Shown here: in pieces, positions 10,571 to 19,371 of the stretch
Layout of the letters: each line of letters starts with the position of its first letter
Numbering within the stretch: position 1 is the first letter of the stretch
Assembly (NCBI RefSeq): GCF_014904695.1
Contig: NZ_JACXXN010000010.1
Location: 124,001-188,000 of the forward strand
Direction: 5' to 3'
Length of the DNA: 64,000 nt
Source of the DNA: Nostoc sp. MG11
Lineage (GTDB): Bacteria; Cyanobacteriota; Cyanobacteriia; Cyanobacteriales; Nostocaceae
The notes under the pieces: model-generated
The model's input: the letters and a program-made list of their open reading frames with translations, nothing else
Told to the model about the DNA's origin: nothing
Database searches by the model: none
Program-made: the position numbers and the translations under genes

Positions 10571-12136
10571 TTACACACCTAAGCGATCGCGAAAATACAG
10601 GCGATACAAATCACACAAGGGCAGAACATCATCGCCTGTGAATTTCACGAGTCTCATATTGCGTAACTTAGATGCTTTATCAGCGTCTATTCTAACTGGT
10701 CTATTGGTAAGAACTACTTGCTTCATGGCTTGCTTTAGTTCTGGGTTATCCTGCAAAATTGACAACTGAACAAGCAGATGGTCGCTGTATAAGCCTTCTT
10801 GGGTGGGAGCAATTTTCAATAGTTCTTTCAACGTCAGTTCGCGTCGCGCAATTTTATACAGTGCCTCTTTCACCAGCCAAGGATGCCCACCAACCATCGC
10901 CATTAGTTGGACAACTTGCTCTCCATTCCAAGAGAGTTGGAGGCGCTGTGCTAAATTCTGCACCTGTGGCTGATTTAATTCTGGTATTTCAATGCCTTTC
11001 CCCACATTGAGCGGTGATTTATTCCTATCTATAGGAATGTTATCTTCTTTGGAGTAGGCAATTACCAACCGTAACTTTTGCCAAATAGGCTTAGTTGTGG
11101 CTTTCTCATGCCAAGCTCGTAGTAATGGAAGAAAGTTACGAGCTATGTGATAGGAGAAGATGACATCAACGTTATCTAATCCCAAAACTAGCGGACTATT
11201 GATTGCTGGCAATAAATATTCTTCACAGTAGTTTGTACAGTCTATGTTGGCACTCGCTGTACTTTTCCAATTCTCAGCCAGTTTATCTGGTAGATTTAAT
11301 TCTCTGGCTATGCTGGCACAGAACCACTGCAAGAAAGGCTTTAGAGTGTTGAATATTTCTTTTTCTGGCTCTTGAAAGTCTATTCGCACTGCTTGATAGC
11401 CTTGCTGAATCCCATAATCCAAAATCTGGTTTATTAAGTAGGTTTTGCCCCATTGCAAAGGAGCTTTCACCCGAATTAATGCCCCTGGCTTCTTCACTTC
11501 TTTGTAACAATCAGTATAAAAAGCTTGATCGAAAAACGGAAATTCCAGTTCTGGGGATGGTTCTGGATGCAGCAAACTTTCCAAGTCAGCCCAATTTTCT
11601 TGAACTGTGGTTAGTGGTACAGCCAATCCTCCTTGGGTATTGTCGTAAGCGGCAATCATCCCAACGACCGCTTGCAATTGAATATCAAACACAGGGGAAC
11701 CACTATAGCCACCAATGATCTGTTGTGCGTCTGCCATTACCCGCAACCGTAACATTGATAAGTTACCAAAACCTGAATGGCTGTTAGCATCAGTGATATT
11801 GCCCTCAATCGTGCCGCCTTCTGGGAAGTCTGAACGCCCATAGCCAATGGAGCGAAATTGATTTCCTGGCGCAAAAGTTAGCGATAAGGGTACAGCTTGG
11901 TCTTGATAAGCAGATAATTGCAATATGGCGAAATCATCGCGGGTGCGATCGCCTAAATAAACCAACTCAACCCCTTGCCCATTGACTCGCACTTCTTTCC
12001 AACCTCCTGCCGACTCAACTACATGGGCGCAGGTGAGTAAATGTCCTTCGGATGAGATGAAAAAGCCCGTGCCTTGGATGTAACCTTCTGGAGTAGCGAT
12101 AGCCACGGTACAAGCTTTAACTAAATCCCAACTCAT
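10571..12136 (-). CDS. Trypsin-like serine protease fused to a P-loop NTPase domain
   Basis: A 521-residue protein without a signal peptide. Residues 1-180 are a trypsin-fold protease with an apparent triad His38 (LLTCAHVV), Asp68 (RDDFAILQL) and Ser145 (GGYSGSPVFD). Residues about 195-515 form an AAA-like/STAND-type NTPase with a degenerate P-loop (KAPLQWGKTYLI) and Walker B LVLGLDNVDVIF, then a helical region. Proteases joined to NTPase modules are typical of bacterial conflict and regulated-proteolysis systems, where the NTPase senses a trigger and the protease is the effector. It lies 9 bases after the TRYPCO1-like gene and is surely cotranscribed with it. Substrate unknown. Confidence 0.85.
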   Translation of the reverse strand: MSWDLVKACTVAIATPEGYIQGTGFFISSEGHLLTCAHVVESAGGWKEVRVNGQGVELVYLGDRTRDDFAILQLSAYQDQAVPLSLTFAPGNQFRSIGYGRSDFPEGGTIEGNITDANSHSGFGNLSMLRLRVMADAQQIIGGYSGSPVFDIQLQAVVGMIAAYDNTQGGLAVPLTTVQENWADLESLLHPEPSPELEFPFFDQAFYTDCYKEVKKPGALIRVKAPLQWGKTYLINQILDYGIQQGYQAVRIDFQEPEKEIFNTLKPFLQWFCASIARELNLPDKLAENWKSTASANIDCTNYCEEYLLPAINSPLVLGLDNVDVIFSYHIARNFLPLLRAWHEKATTKPIWQKLRLVIAYSKEDNIPIDRNKSPLNVGKGIEIPELNQPQVQNLAQRLQLSWNGEQVVQLMAMVGGHPWLVKEALYKIARRELTLKELLKIAPTQEGLYSDHLLVQLSILQDNPELKQAMKQVVLTNRPVRIDADKASKLRNMRLVKFTGDDVLPLCDLYRLYFRDRLGV

Positions 12137-12145
12137 GAAAATTTA

Positions 12146-12490
12146 TTACTTGTTTTCTTCCGGTGTTAGTTTCCAAGTTATTTTCACCTTCAGCGATGCC
12201 TGCCCAGTGGATTCGACCACATAGACCGAGCCTTTGGCGGTAAAATTCACCCCAAACTCAACTTCTGCGCTTACAGGTTGCGATTCTTGCTGCAAGGTAC
12301 GAAACGCCTTTGTAATTGGGCGACACCCGCGAACAATCAAATCCTTAACTGCATCGAAGTTAGCCTCTACTTTTTCTATAGGTAACTCCCCAGTGGGCGA
12401 TACACGAACTACTGATGCATCTGGTAGCTCAACTGCTACCAAAATCGTGCCGCCATCCTCTGTATTCAGTTCTAGAAGCTTACGAGCCAT
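12146..12490 (-). CDS. Trypsin-co-occurring domain protein (TRYPCO1 / CU044_2847-like)
   Basis: A 114-residue single-domain protein (MARKLLELNTEDGGTILVAV, then VEFGVNFTAKGSVYVVESTG and LKVKITWK). Composition and pattern match the small beta-rich proteins named for their co-occurrence with trypsin-like proteases (TRYPCO1). They are thought to be adaptors or protease partners, which is inference from gene neighbourhoods. It is the first gene of the minus-strand cassette and is followed after 9 bases by exactly such a protease. I assign the family from memory of its sequence and from context. Confidence 0.75.
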   Translation of the reverse strand: MARKLLELNTEDGGTILVAVELPDASVVRVSPTGELPIEKVEANFDAVKDLIVRGCRPITKAFRTLQQESQPVSAEVEFGVNFTAKGSVYVVESTGQASLKVKITWKLTPEENK

Positions 12491-12679
12491 AATTTAATTA
12501 GCTTTTGGCTATATATGAAAAAGGTAAGTAAAGTTGTTTTGAAAGTAAATTTATATAAATTTCTAGGTAAAAAATTTTTCTTTTAAAAAAGTATATCTAA
12601 GGGTAATATCTAAGAAAAATATACCAAGAAACCAGCTAGTCTTACAAAAATTTACTTTTACTCTATACCTTGCAGTTTT

Positions 12680-13825
12680 ATGAGTTCACAATCTTCTCGC
12701 TCTGACAAAATTTTGGTTGTTGATGATTCTCCTGATAACGTATTTTTGATTAAAACTATTTTGGAAGAAGAAGGTTACACAATTAGCACCGCAGAAAATG
12801 GTATTTCAGCATTGGCAGAACTAAAAGCATCTCCTTGTGACTTAGTGTTGCTGGATCTAATGATGCCAGGAATGGACGGGTACGAAGTTACTAAGCACAT
12901 TCGTGGAGATATGAAGTTACCGCAATATATCCCGATACTGTTGATCACCGCCCATGATGCGCCTAACGTTGCCCGCGGATTAGACTTAGGTGCTGATGAT
13001 TTTATCCGCAAACCTGTAACTGTAGATGAATTGCTGGCTAGGGTGCGATCACTTTTGCGTTTAAAACATAGTATGGATGAACGTGATGAAATTGCTCGCC
13101 AGCGAGAAGATTTTGTTTCACGCCTTACCCACGATTTACGCACTCCTTTAGTGGCGGCTGATCGCATGTTAATGCTGTTTCAGCAGGGTGCTTTGGGAGG
13201 TTTATCACCGCAAATGCAGGAAGTAATTGCCATCATGGCTCGCAGCAATACTAATCTGCTTTCTATGGTCAATACTTTATTGGAAGTTTATCGCTTTGAA
13301 GCCGGCCGTAAAACCCTGGCGCTTCAACCAGTTAATCTCAGCAGGTTACTAGAAGAGGTGACTGGAGAATTAACACCTTTGGCTCAAGCCAAAACAATAT
13401 CAATAAATTTAGATTTTACTGAGGATTTAAGCACGAATACAGTGATGGGCGATCGCCTAGAACTGCATCGTTTATTCACCAACCTTATAGGCAATGCTAT
13501 TAAATTTACTGATTCTGGTTCTGTTACCATTCGTCTGACATCTCAACGCCAATTAGACGAAAGCAACCAGTCTCAGTTATCTTGGAAATCTAATTATGTT
13601 GATTACATGAGCATAGAAATAGCGGATACCGGCCCAGGTATTTCCTCTGAAGAACAAGCCACCTTGTTTGAACGATTTCGTCAAGGTAGCCATAAGAGTT
13701 CTGGTAGTGGCTTAGGATTGTATCTTTCTCGCCGAATTGTCGAGGCACATCAAGGCACTATCAGGCTCAATTCACAACTGGGTGAAGGTAGTAGATTTAT
13801 TGTACTTCTACCCATAAAATCGTAA
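12680..13825 (+). CDS. Hybrid two-component protein: receiver plus histidine kinase
   Basis: A 381-residue cytoplasmic protein. An N-terminal receiver domain (about 10-122) has ILVVDDSPDNVFL, phospho-Asp in DLVLLDLMMPGMDG and Lys in FIRKPVTVDE. A HisKA domain has the phospho-His in SRLTHDLRTPLVAADR (near residue 149). A HATPase domain (about 255-378) has the N-box NLIGNAIKFT and G-boxes IADTGPGI and GSGLGLYLS. With the receiver in front, the kinase is probably switched by another kinase. No response regulator is adjacent. It is read away from the trypsin cassette after a 190-base AT-rich spacer. Target unknown. Confidence 0.92.
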   Translation: MSSQSSRSDKILVVDDSPDNVFLIKTILEEEGYTISTAENGISALAELKASPCDLVLLDLMMPGMDGYEVTKHIRGDMKLPQYIPILLITAHDAPNVARGLDLGADDFIRKPVTVDELLARVRSLLRLKHSMDERDEIARQREDFVSRLTHDLRTPLVAADRMLMLFQQGALGGLSPQMQEVIAIMARSNTNLLSMVNTLLEVYRFEAGRKTLALQPVNLSRLLEEVTGELTPLAQAKTISINLDFTEDLSTNTVMGDRLELHRLFTNLIGNAIKFTDSGSVTIRLTSQRQLDESNQSQLSWKSNYVDYMSIEIADTGPGISSEEQATLFERFRQGSHKSSGSGLGLYLSRRIVEAHQGTIRLNSQLGEGSRFIVLLPIKS

Positions 13826-14021
13826 AATAATTGGAACAACAATATATGAATCATTAAACTTTTAATCTAAAATAATAACTTATTATAAATAAATTTCAAT
13901 GATTCCCAACAACAATATATATAACTTTTTTAAGAAATAAACATAATCAAAAATGAAAAATTATCAATTAGATATATTAATAGAGCAGCACTTATATTAA
14001 ATATATTTCGCAAGATAAAAA

Positions 14022-15404
14022 ATGATTAATACTGAATTATCAAACATTGCTGAAATTGTTCTTAATCAGCGTAATTTTTTTCAAACTGGCAAAACTAAAG
14101 ATGTTGATTTTCGTATTGAACAACTCAAAACTCTCAAGCAAGCAGTTATTGAGCACAAACAATCAATAATTCAGGCATTACAAGCCGATTTACATAAGCC
14201 AGAATTTGAGATTTACATGACAGAACTTAGCATAATCAAGGAAGTAGATTATGCTATAAAACACCTTAAAACTTGGATTAAACCTAAAAAAACAGCAGTT
14301 TCCTGGGAATTTTTTTCCTACTCAGCTAAAATTTATACAGAACCGCTAGGAGTTGTTTTAATTATCGGCCCTTGGAATTATCCATTCAATTTAATTATTT
14401 CACCGTTAGTCGGTGCGATCGCCGCAGGAAATTGTACAATTATCAAACCTTCAGAGCTTGCCCCACATACTTCCCATGTTCTTGCTGAGATTATTGCCAA
14501 ATATTTTGACCCAGCTTATATTGCAGTGCTAGAAGGAGGCGTAGAAACCAGTCAGGAACTACTAATAGAAAAGTTTGACCATATCTTTTTTACTGGTGGT
14601 ACAGCCGTAGGTAAAATTATCATGGCAGCAGCGGCAAAACATCTCACACCAGTTACTTTGGAATTGGGCGGCAAAAGTCCTTGTATTGTAGATACTGACA
14701 TTAATCTTGAACATACTATTAGACGAATTACTTGGGGAAAGTTTCTGAATGCTGGACAAACTTGTATTGCACCAGACTATATTTTAGTTGACAAGAAAAT
14801 CAAAAAAGATTTAGTAAATGGATTACAAAAATGCCTAAAAGAATTTTATGGTGATCAGCCGGACAAAAGTCCTGATTATGCCAGAATTATCAGTCAAAAA
14901 CACTTTGATAGATTAGTTAACTTCCTTAAAGATGGTAAAATTATCATCGGTGGAAAAACTAAACCTTCAGAGCGTTATATTGCCCCCACATTAATTGATA
15001 ATGTCTCTTTGGTAGATCCCATAATGCAGGAAGAAATTTTTGGCCCCCTGCTACCCATAATTGAATATACTGAGATTGCCGAAGCGATCGCTTTGATTAA
15101 CTCTCGGGCAAAGCCCTTAGCTTTATACTTATTTTCTCAAAATAAAAACCTGCAAAAGCACGTTTTGCAGGAAACTTCATCTGGTGGAGTTTGTATCAAC
15201 GATACACTTATGCAGTTTGGTGTCTCATCTTTACCGTTTGGTGGTGTGGGAGATAGCGGTATTGGCAGCTATCACGGTAAAGCTAGTTTCGACATTTTTT
15301 CCCATAACAAAAGTGTATTACAAAACTCCTTCTGGCTGGATTTAAAATGGCGATATGCTCCCTATAAGGGTAAATTACCCTTAATCAAGAAACTTCTGGG
15401 TTGA
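14022..15404 (+). CDS. Aldehyde dehydrogenase, class 3-like (fatty aldehyde type)
   Basis: A 460-residue NAD(P)-dependent aldehyde dehydrogenase that oxidises aldehydes to acids. The catalytic Cys248 lies in NAGQTCIAPDY and the general base Glu214 in LELGGKSPC; the Rossmann segments GPWNYPFNL and FTGGTAVGK are clear. The short length and lack of an N-terminal extension fit the ALDH3 group, to which cyanobacterial fatty-aldehyde (AldE-type) enzymes belong. A membrane-anchor tail is not obvious. It starts after an AT-rich spacer and ends at an inverted repeat shared with the convergent oxidoreductase gene. Confidence 0.92.
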   Translation: MINTELSNIAEIVLNQRNFFQTGKTKDVDFRIEQLKTLKQAVIEHKQSIIQALQADLHKPEFEIYMTELSIIKEVDYAIKHLKTWIKPKKTAVSWEFFSYSAKIYTEPLGVVLIIGPWNYPFNLIISPLVGAIAAGNCTIIKPSELAPHTSHVLAEIIAKYFDPAYIAVLEGGVETSQELLIEKFDHIFFTGGTAVGKIIMAAAAKHLTPVTLELGGKSPCIVDTDINLEHTIRRITWGKFLNAGQTCIAPDYILVDKKIKKDLVNGLQKCLKEFYGDQPDKSPDYARIISQKHFDRLVNFLKDGKIIIGGKTKPSERYIAPTLIDNVSLVDPIMQEEIFGPLLPIIEYTEIAEAIALINSRAKPLALYLFSQNKNLQKHVLQETSSGGVCINDTLMQFGVSSLPFGGVGDSGIGSYHGKASFDIFSHNKSVLQNSFWLDLKWRYAPYKGKLPLIKKLLG

Positions 15405-15419
15405 AAATTAAACGTGATA

Positions 15420-15457
15420 AGTTAGGAGTAAAAATTCTTAATTCCTAACTCCTAACT
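15420..15457. terminator. Bidirectional terminator-like hairpin
   Basis: AGTTAGGAGT (15420-15429) pairs perfectly with ACTCCTAACT (15448-15457), between the convergent aldehyde dehydrogenase and oxidoreductase genes. It is flanked by A/T-rich runs on both sides. Confidence 0.6.
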
Positions 15458-15458
15458 A

Positions 15459-16088
15459 TTAAAACCCAAAGGCGCTACTGTAACGCTCCTCTGTCCAGGG
15501 TTCGCCACGGCGATGGTAGCCATTACGCTCCCAAAAGCCTAGTTCTTCGCGACCTAAAAACTCCAAACCATTGATCCACTTAGCACTTTTCCAAGCGTAG
15601 AGGTGGGGAACAACTAGCCGCATTGGGCCACCATGTTCAGCTGGTAAAGGTTCACCAAAGACTTTAAGAGCAAAGAAGTTTTCTTCGCGCAAAAAATCTT
15701 CCATTGAGATGTTGGTGGTGTAGCCGCCATAACAGTGTTCCATAATATGCGCTGATTTGGGATCTACTTCAATCAGACTCATAAAGTCTGTCACTTTAAT
15801 GCCAGCCCATTTGACATCCAATTTAGACCAGCGCGTTACACAGTGGAAGTCTGCCGTGAATTCGTGCTGAGGTAGTGCTGTGAAGTCCGACCAAGTGAAG
15901 GTGGCAGGTTTTGCTAAACCCCAAACGCGAAACTCCCATTCTTCGGTGCTGACTTGGGGAGTTGCACCATAAGTTAATACGGGGAACCCCTTGGCCAGGT
16001 GTTGACCTGGAGGGACGCGTTCGCCCTTGGCGTTGGCGTAGCCATCGCTTTCTTCCTTTTCTGGTTTTTGAAAAAATTTTCCTAGCAT
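15459..16088 (-). CDS. Sulfite-oxidase-like molybdopterin oxidoreductase
   Basis: A 209-residue molybdopterin-binding domain of the sulfite oxidase fold. Cys83 in DFHCVTRWSKLDVKWAGI is the expected molybdenum ligand; EHGGPMRLVVPHLYAWKSAKW and LGFWERNGYHRRGEPW are family hallmarks. It lacks the heme and dimerisation domains of true sulfite oxidase and has no Tat signal, so it is a cytoplasmic stand-alone type, as in the YuiH-like group. The substrate is not established for this group. No molybdenum cofactor genes lie nearby. Confidence 0.88.
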   Translation of the reverse strand: MLGKFFQKPEKEESDGYANAKGERVPPGQHLAKGFPVLTYGATPQVSTEEWEFRVWGLAKPATFTWSDFTALPQHEFTADFHCVTRWSKLDVKWAGIKVTDFMSLIEVDPKSAHIMEHCYGGYTTNISMEDFLREENFFALKVFGEPLPAEHGGPMRLVVPHLYAWKSAKWINGLEFLGREELGFWERNGYHRRGEPWTEERYSSAFGF

Positions 16089-16185
16089 AGTCGTAGAAAA
16101 ATAAGTTTTCTCAAGATATTTACAAGCTTTTTTGCTGATTAGCTAAAAGCTAGAAGAACCAGATATTTTACTTGTTATTTAAAAC

Positions 16186-16209
16186 TCCCAGAGGATCAAG
16201 CCGCTGGGA
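16186..16209 (-). terminator. Possible terminator of rpmF
   Basis: TCCCAG (16186-16191) pairs with CTGGGA (16204-16209). Read on the minus strand the stem is followed by GTTTT. It lies 40 bases beyond the rpmF stop. Short stem, so modest confidence. Confidence 0.4.
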
Positions 16210-16249
16210 TTCTATGAAAGGCAAGCTAATTCCAAACTCCCGCGAGTTT

Positions 16250-16423
16250 TTATGATTCTTCTTCCTCTTCTTCAGCTGTTGGATAGACAAATGTAGAACG
16301 TCCAGTCAAAATCGACTTGCCTAGGGAGAGAGCTTTCTGAGCTTCAACAACAGCTTTGTGCCTCCAGGTAGCTCGGCGTTTATCTCGTTTAGACTTGGAC
16401 GTTTTCTTCTTAGGGACAGCCAT
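16250..16423 (-). CDS. rpmF: 50S ribosomal protein L32
   Basis: A 57-residue ribosomal protein starting [20 protein letters not shown], the standard L32 start. It lacks the zinc-binding Cys residues seen in some bacterial L32 proteins and ends in an acidic tail (EEEEEES), as in other cyanobacteria. A longer frame opens at 16450, but the ATG at 16423 matches the family start exactly. It is a monocistronic gene here. Confidence 0.95.
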   Translation of the reverse strand: MAVPKKKTSKSKRDKRRATWRHKAVVEAQKALSLGKSILTGRSTFVYPTAEEEEEES

Positions 16424-16548
16424 ATTAGCGGAAATCGCAATTATTGACAACCTTTTTATTCTAAGCGATCAACTGACCAAAGAAAGTATGAAGAATTAAA
16501 CAGGCAGTCCAAAACCTAGATTTGCAATATTGTGTCTTCTCTTTTTGA

Positions 16549-17136
16549 TTAGCGTTTATCTAGTGCCCCATTTGGAGGCGCTTCCATCACCGGTATCTTA
16601 TCTGTAGGTTCCTCTGTTGTTGCAGGCTTGGTAGGTTGAGGTAAAGCTGCGGGGTTAGCAGTAGCGGCTGGAACTGGATTAGAGGTTGTTTGATTTTCAA
16701 AAAACAGTAGCGATCGCGCAGTTTTGAAGTAAGTTGCCCAGCGTTGAGCATCTGGGCGCGATCGCCATTGTGGACGGCTGACTTCTAATGTCAAAACTGG
16801 TGCGATCGCTCCATAACTTTGTACGGATATGATAATTGAAACATCTGTCACTAAGATATCTTGGTCAAAGCTCCGCTGAGCAGCTGCTCTAGCAGCCGCT
16901 TCCGCCCTTCGCAGAATGGTTTCGTAGTTTTCCTTTGGTAAGCGGTCAATAGCCAGGTCAACTCTAGCGGTGTAAGCTCGCACAATCTGAGGTGCGATCA
17001 TTTCGGTCAAAAGCCATGTGGGAACTGTAGATATAAGCAAAACTACTAAAGGAACTATCCGGATTCTTGTGGCAATTTGGCTAATAACTGAGAAGGGGAT
17101 GATCGATGATGGTAGGTGAGCGTAACTTTTGCTCAT
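16549..17136 (-). CDS. Membrane-anchored hypothetical protein with Pro/Thr-rich tail
   Basis: A 195-residue protein. The start at 17136 (MSKSYAHLPSS) is preceded by a clear Shine-Dalgarno (AAGGAG 12 bases upstream); a longer frame up to 17373 would run into the neighbouring gene. Residues about 28-50 (IVPLVVLLISTVPTWLLTEM) form one transmembrane helix. The extracytoplasmic part is helical, then beta-like (ILVTDVSIIISVQSYGAIAP), and the last 45 residues are Pro/Thr/Ala-rich and disordered. It diverges from the pseudo-caspase gene with a 198-base spacer, so the two may share a regulatory region. Function unknown. Confidence 0.75.
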   Translation of the reverse strand: MSKSYAHLPSSIIPFSVISQIATRIRIVPLVVLLISTVPTWLLTEMIAPQIVRAYTARVDLAIDRLPKENYETILRRAEAAARAAAQRSFDQDILVTDVSIIISVQSYGAIAPVLTLEVSRPQWRSRPDAQRWATYFKTARSLLFFENQTTSNPVPAATANPAALPQPTKPATTEEPTDKIPVMEAPPNGALDKR

Positions 17137-17334
17137 AACCTTGTAACTCCTTATTGATGATCTGTAATGGTAATTCGGTGGAAGTATTTTCCGCCATACT
17201 AAAGTAATAAAAATTACATTTTGTCTAAAAATTAGATACGAATCACCTAGACTAAAAACATAGGTTATCTTTGCCCCAACAACAAAGTTAACCGCAATTT
17301 TAAGACCAGCAAACAATAACTGACAAAGAGCGAG

Positions 17335-19284
17335 ATGGCAAATTACTGGGCGATCGCTATTGGCATCAATCAATATCAGTTATTTCAACCTTTGAGTTAT
17401 GCCCAAGCAGATGCCGAGGCACTAAAGGATTTTTTGGTGACACAAGCAGGTTTTGTCAGCGAACACTGCTTACTGATGACAGATACTTCGCCACCGATAG
17501 GAAATAGATCAACCCATCCAACTAAAGAAAATATTCTGCTTTTACTTGAAGATTTAGCCGCGACAAGTTTTCAACCACAAGACTATCTGTGGTTATTCTT
17601 TAGCGGTTATGGCGTTAACTACAACGGCAAAGATTACTTAATACCAGTAGAAGGAAACCCTGAACTGGTTATAGAGACTGGCATAGAAGTGCGATCGCTA
17701 ATGCAAAGTCTGAAACTTGCTGACTTGAATGTATTGCTACTACTCGATATCAACCGCGCTTTTGGTACTCAAGCGGATGCTCCCGTTGGCGAAGAAATTA
17801 TAGAACTAGCCCAAGAACTACAAATTGCTACAATTCTTTCTTGCCAGCCAGAGCAATTCTCTCACGAAAATAGCGAGCTAGGTCATGGATTCTTTACAGC
17901 AGCGTTGTTAGAAGCTTTGCGTTCTGGGAATGGCAACAGCTTAGCTGATTTAGAAAGCTACCTGAACTTGATCACGCCCCAATTATGTCAACACCACTGG
18001 CGTCCCATCCAAAATCCTGCCACTATCATCCCATCAAGGCAGCAAATAATCTTGCCGCGACTGGCGGTAGAAAGCGATCTGGAAGCAGATGCGATTATTT
18101 ATCCAGAAGAATCTTTTGCTGTTGCTCGTGCAGCTCCCCCACTTGATGACAATCCTCCTAGAACTTCAGCAGATCAGGGTAGGTGGGGAGAAGACACAAC
18201 GGTGGAAACTAGTATGAGTCAATCCTCACAACAAAAAGCAGGAGACGAGGATTCCGAGCAAGAAATAGTTATATCAGCTTCCGAGCCAGTAGGCACTCTT
18301 CCAGATAAAAATCCGATGCAGGAAACTTCCTTAGAAGTGATTCCTTCACACCAGTTATCTCAACAGGAGAAACCCAATAACGGTGCTGGCTCCTCTTCCC
18401 AAGCCTATGTATCCCGATTGCCAGCGAATCAGGTAGATAGCTCATTGTGGAAACAGTTTATATTATGGGGTGGAGGCAGCATGGTGGTAGCAGGTTTAAT
18501 CGCAGTTGTTTTTCTCCGTAATCAAGCAACTTTTAGAATTAAGCCAATATCAAGAGAATCACCCAGTGCTACTAGTGAGCCTACGTTCCAGGATTCACCA
18601 GATGGCCGCCCCATCAATGAAATTACTTCACCAGGTCAATCAAGAAATCGCTCCAGAACACAAATAGCTTCTACCGATTCAAAACGAAATCAAGCATTAT
18701 TAGACCTCAGAAGAATGTCGCTCAGGCAAAATCAAGCTAGCGATCTGAGCTTGGCAATCGCCACAGCCCGGAAAATTCAACCCGGTGAACCGCTTTACGA
18801 ACAAGCTCAGGAGAATATTAAGATTTGGAGCCGGATGATTTTAGAGTTAGCCGAGGGTCGTGCTAAACAAAGGCGATATGCTAATGCCATTGCAACCGCG
18901 CAGTTAATCACCAAAGACGAAGCCCTTTATGCCAAAGCACAAGCAGCAATTAACCAGTGGCGGATAGAGGGCAAGGAGTATGTAAGCAACAAAACTCTTT
19001 TAGATGCAGCAAATGCTTTGATTAAGCCCAGACAGGCATCTACTTACAATCGTGCTATCGAAGTTGCCAAGAGAGTACCATCGGGTCAACCAGGCTTTGA
19101 TACTGCTCAAAAATTGATCAATAAATGGAGTGAAAAAATTTTAGATCTAGCTAAGAGTCGCGCTGCTCAAGGAGAATTCAATGCGGCAATTCAAACTGCT
19201 GCTCTAGTCCCAGAAGTAACGGCCGCTTACGAAGATGCTCAAGATGCTATCCAAAAATGGCAGAATAGGAGAATTAGAAATTAA
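17335..19284 (+). CDS. Caspase-fold pseudo-protease with transmembrane helix and C-terminal helical repeats
   Basis: A 649-residue protein. Residues 1-235 are a p20-like caspase (C14) domain starting WAIAIGINQYQLF. The catalytic His is replaced by Tyr92 (FFSGYGVNY, normally SGHG) and the catalytic Cys by Asn140 (LLLDINRAF, normally DxC). This Tyr/Asn pair matches the cyanobacterial pseudo-orthocaspase type, so it should not cleave peptides. A Ser/Glu-rich linker follows, then one transmembrane helix near 380-400 (GGSMVVAGLIAVVFL) and about four 45-residue helical repeats (LAIATARKIQPGEPLYEQAQ, then similar) likely to bind partners. Role probably as scaffold or sensor; unproven. Confidence 0.88.
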   Translation: MANYWAIAIGINQYQLFQPLSYAQADAEALKDFLVTQAGFVSEHCLLMTDTSPPIGNRSTHPTKENILLLLEDLAATSFQPQDYLWLFFSGYGVNYNGKDYLIPVEGNPELVIETGIEVRSLMQSLKLADLNVLLLLDINRAFGTQADAPVGEEIIELAQELQIATILSCQPEQFSHENSELGHGFFTAALLEALRSGNGNSLADLESYLNLITPQLCQHHWRPIQNPATIIPSRQQIILPRLAVESDLEADAIIYPEESFAVARAAPPLDDNPPRTSADQGRWGEDTTVETSMSQSSQQKAGDEDSEQEIVISASEPVGTLPDKNPMQETSLEVIPSHQLSQQEKPNNGAGSSSQAYVSRLPANQVDSSLWKQFILWGGGSMVVAGLIAVVFLRNQATFRIKPISRESPSATSEPTFQDSPDGRPINEITSPGQSRNRSRTQIASTDSKRNQALLDLRRMSLRQNQASDLSLAIATARKIQPGEPLYEQAQENIKIWSRMILELAEGRAKQRRYANAIATAQLITKDEALYAKAQAAINQWRIEGKEYVSNKTLLDAANALIKPRQASTYNRAIEVAKRVPSGQPGFDTAQKLINKWSEKILDLAKSRAAQGEFNAAIQTAALVPEVTAAYEDAQDAIQKWQNRRIRN

Positions 19285-19302
19285 AAATGGTCAAAAGTTC
19301 AA

Positions 19303-19340
19303 AGTCCAGAGTCAAAAGCAACTGCCATTGACCCTGGACT
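19303..19340. terminator. Bidirectional terminator-like hairpin
   Basis: AGTCCAG (19303-19309) and GTCAA (19311-19315) pair with TTGAC (19328-19332) and CTGGACT (19334-19340), between two convergent genes. Outer AGTTCAA/TTGAACT strings can extend the stem. Confidence 0.55.
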
Positions 19341-19371
19341 ATTAATTATTGAACTATTGACTGACTGTGTG

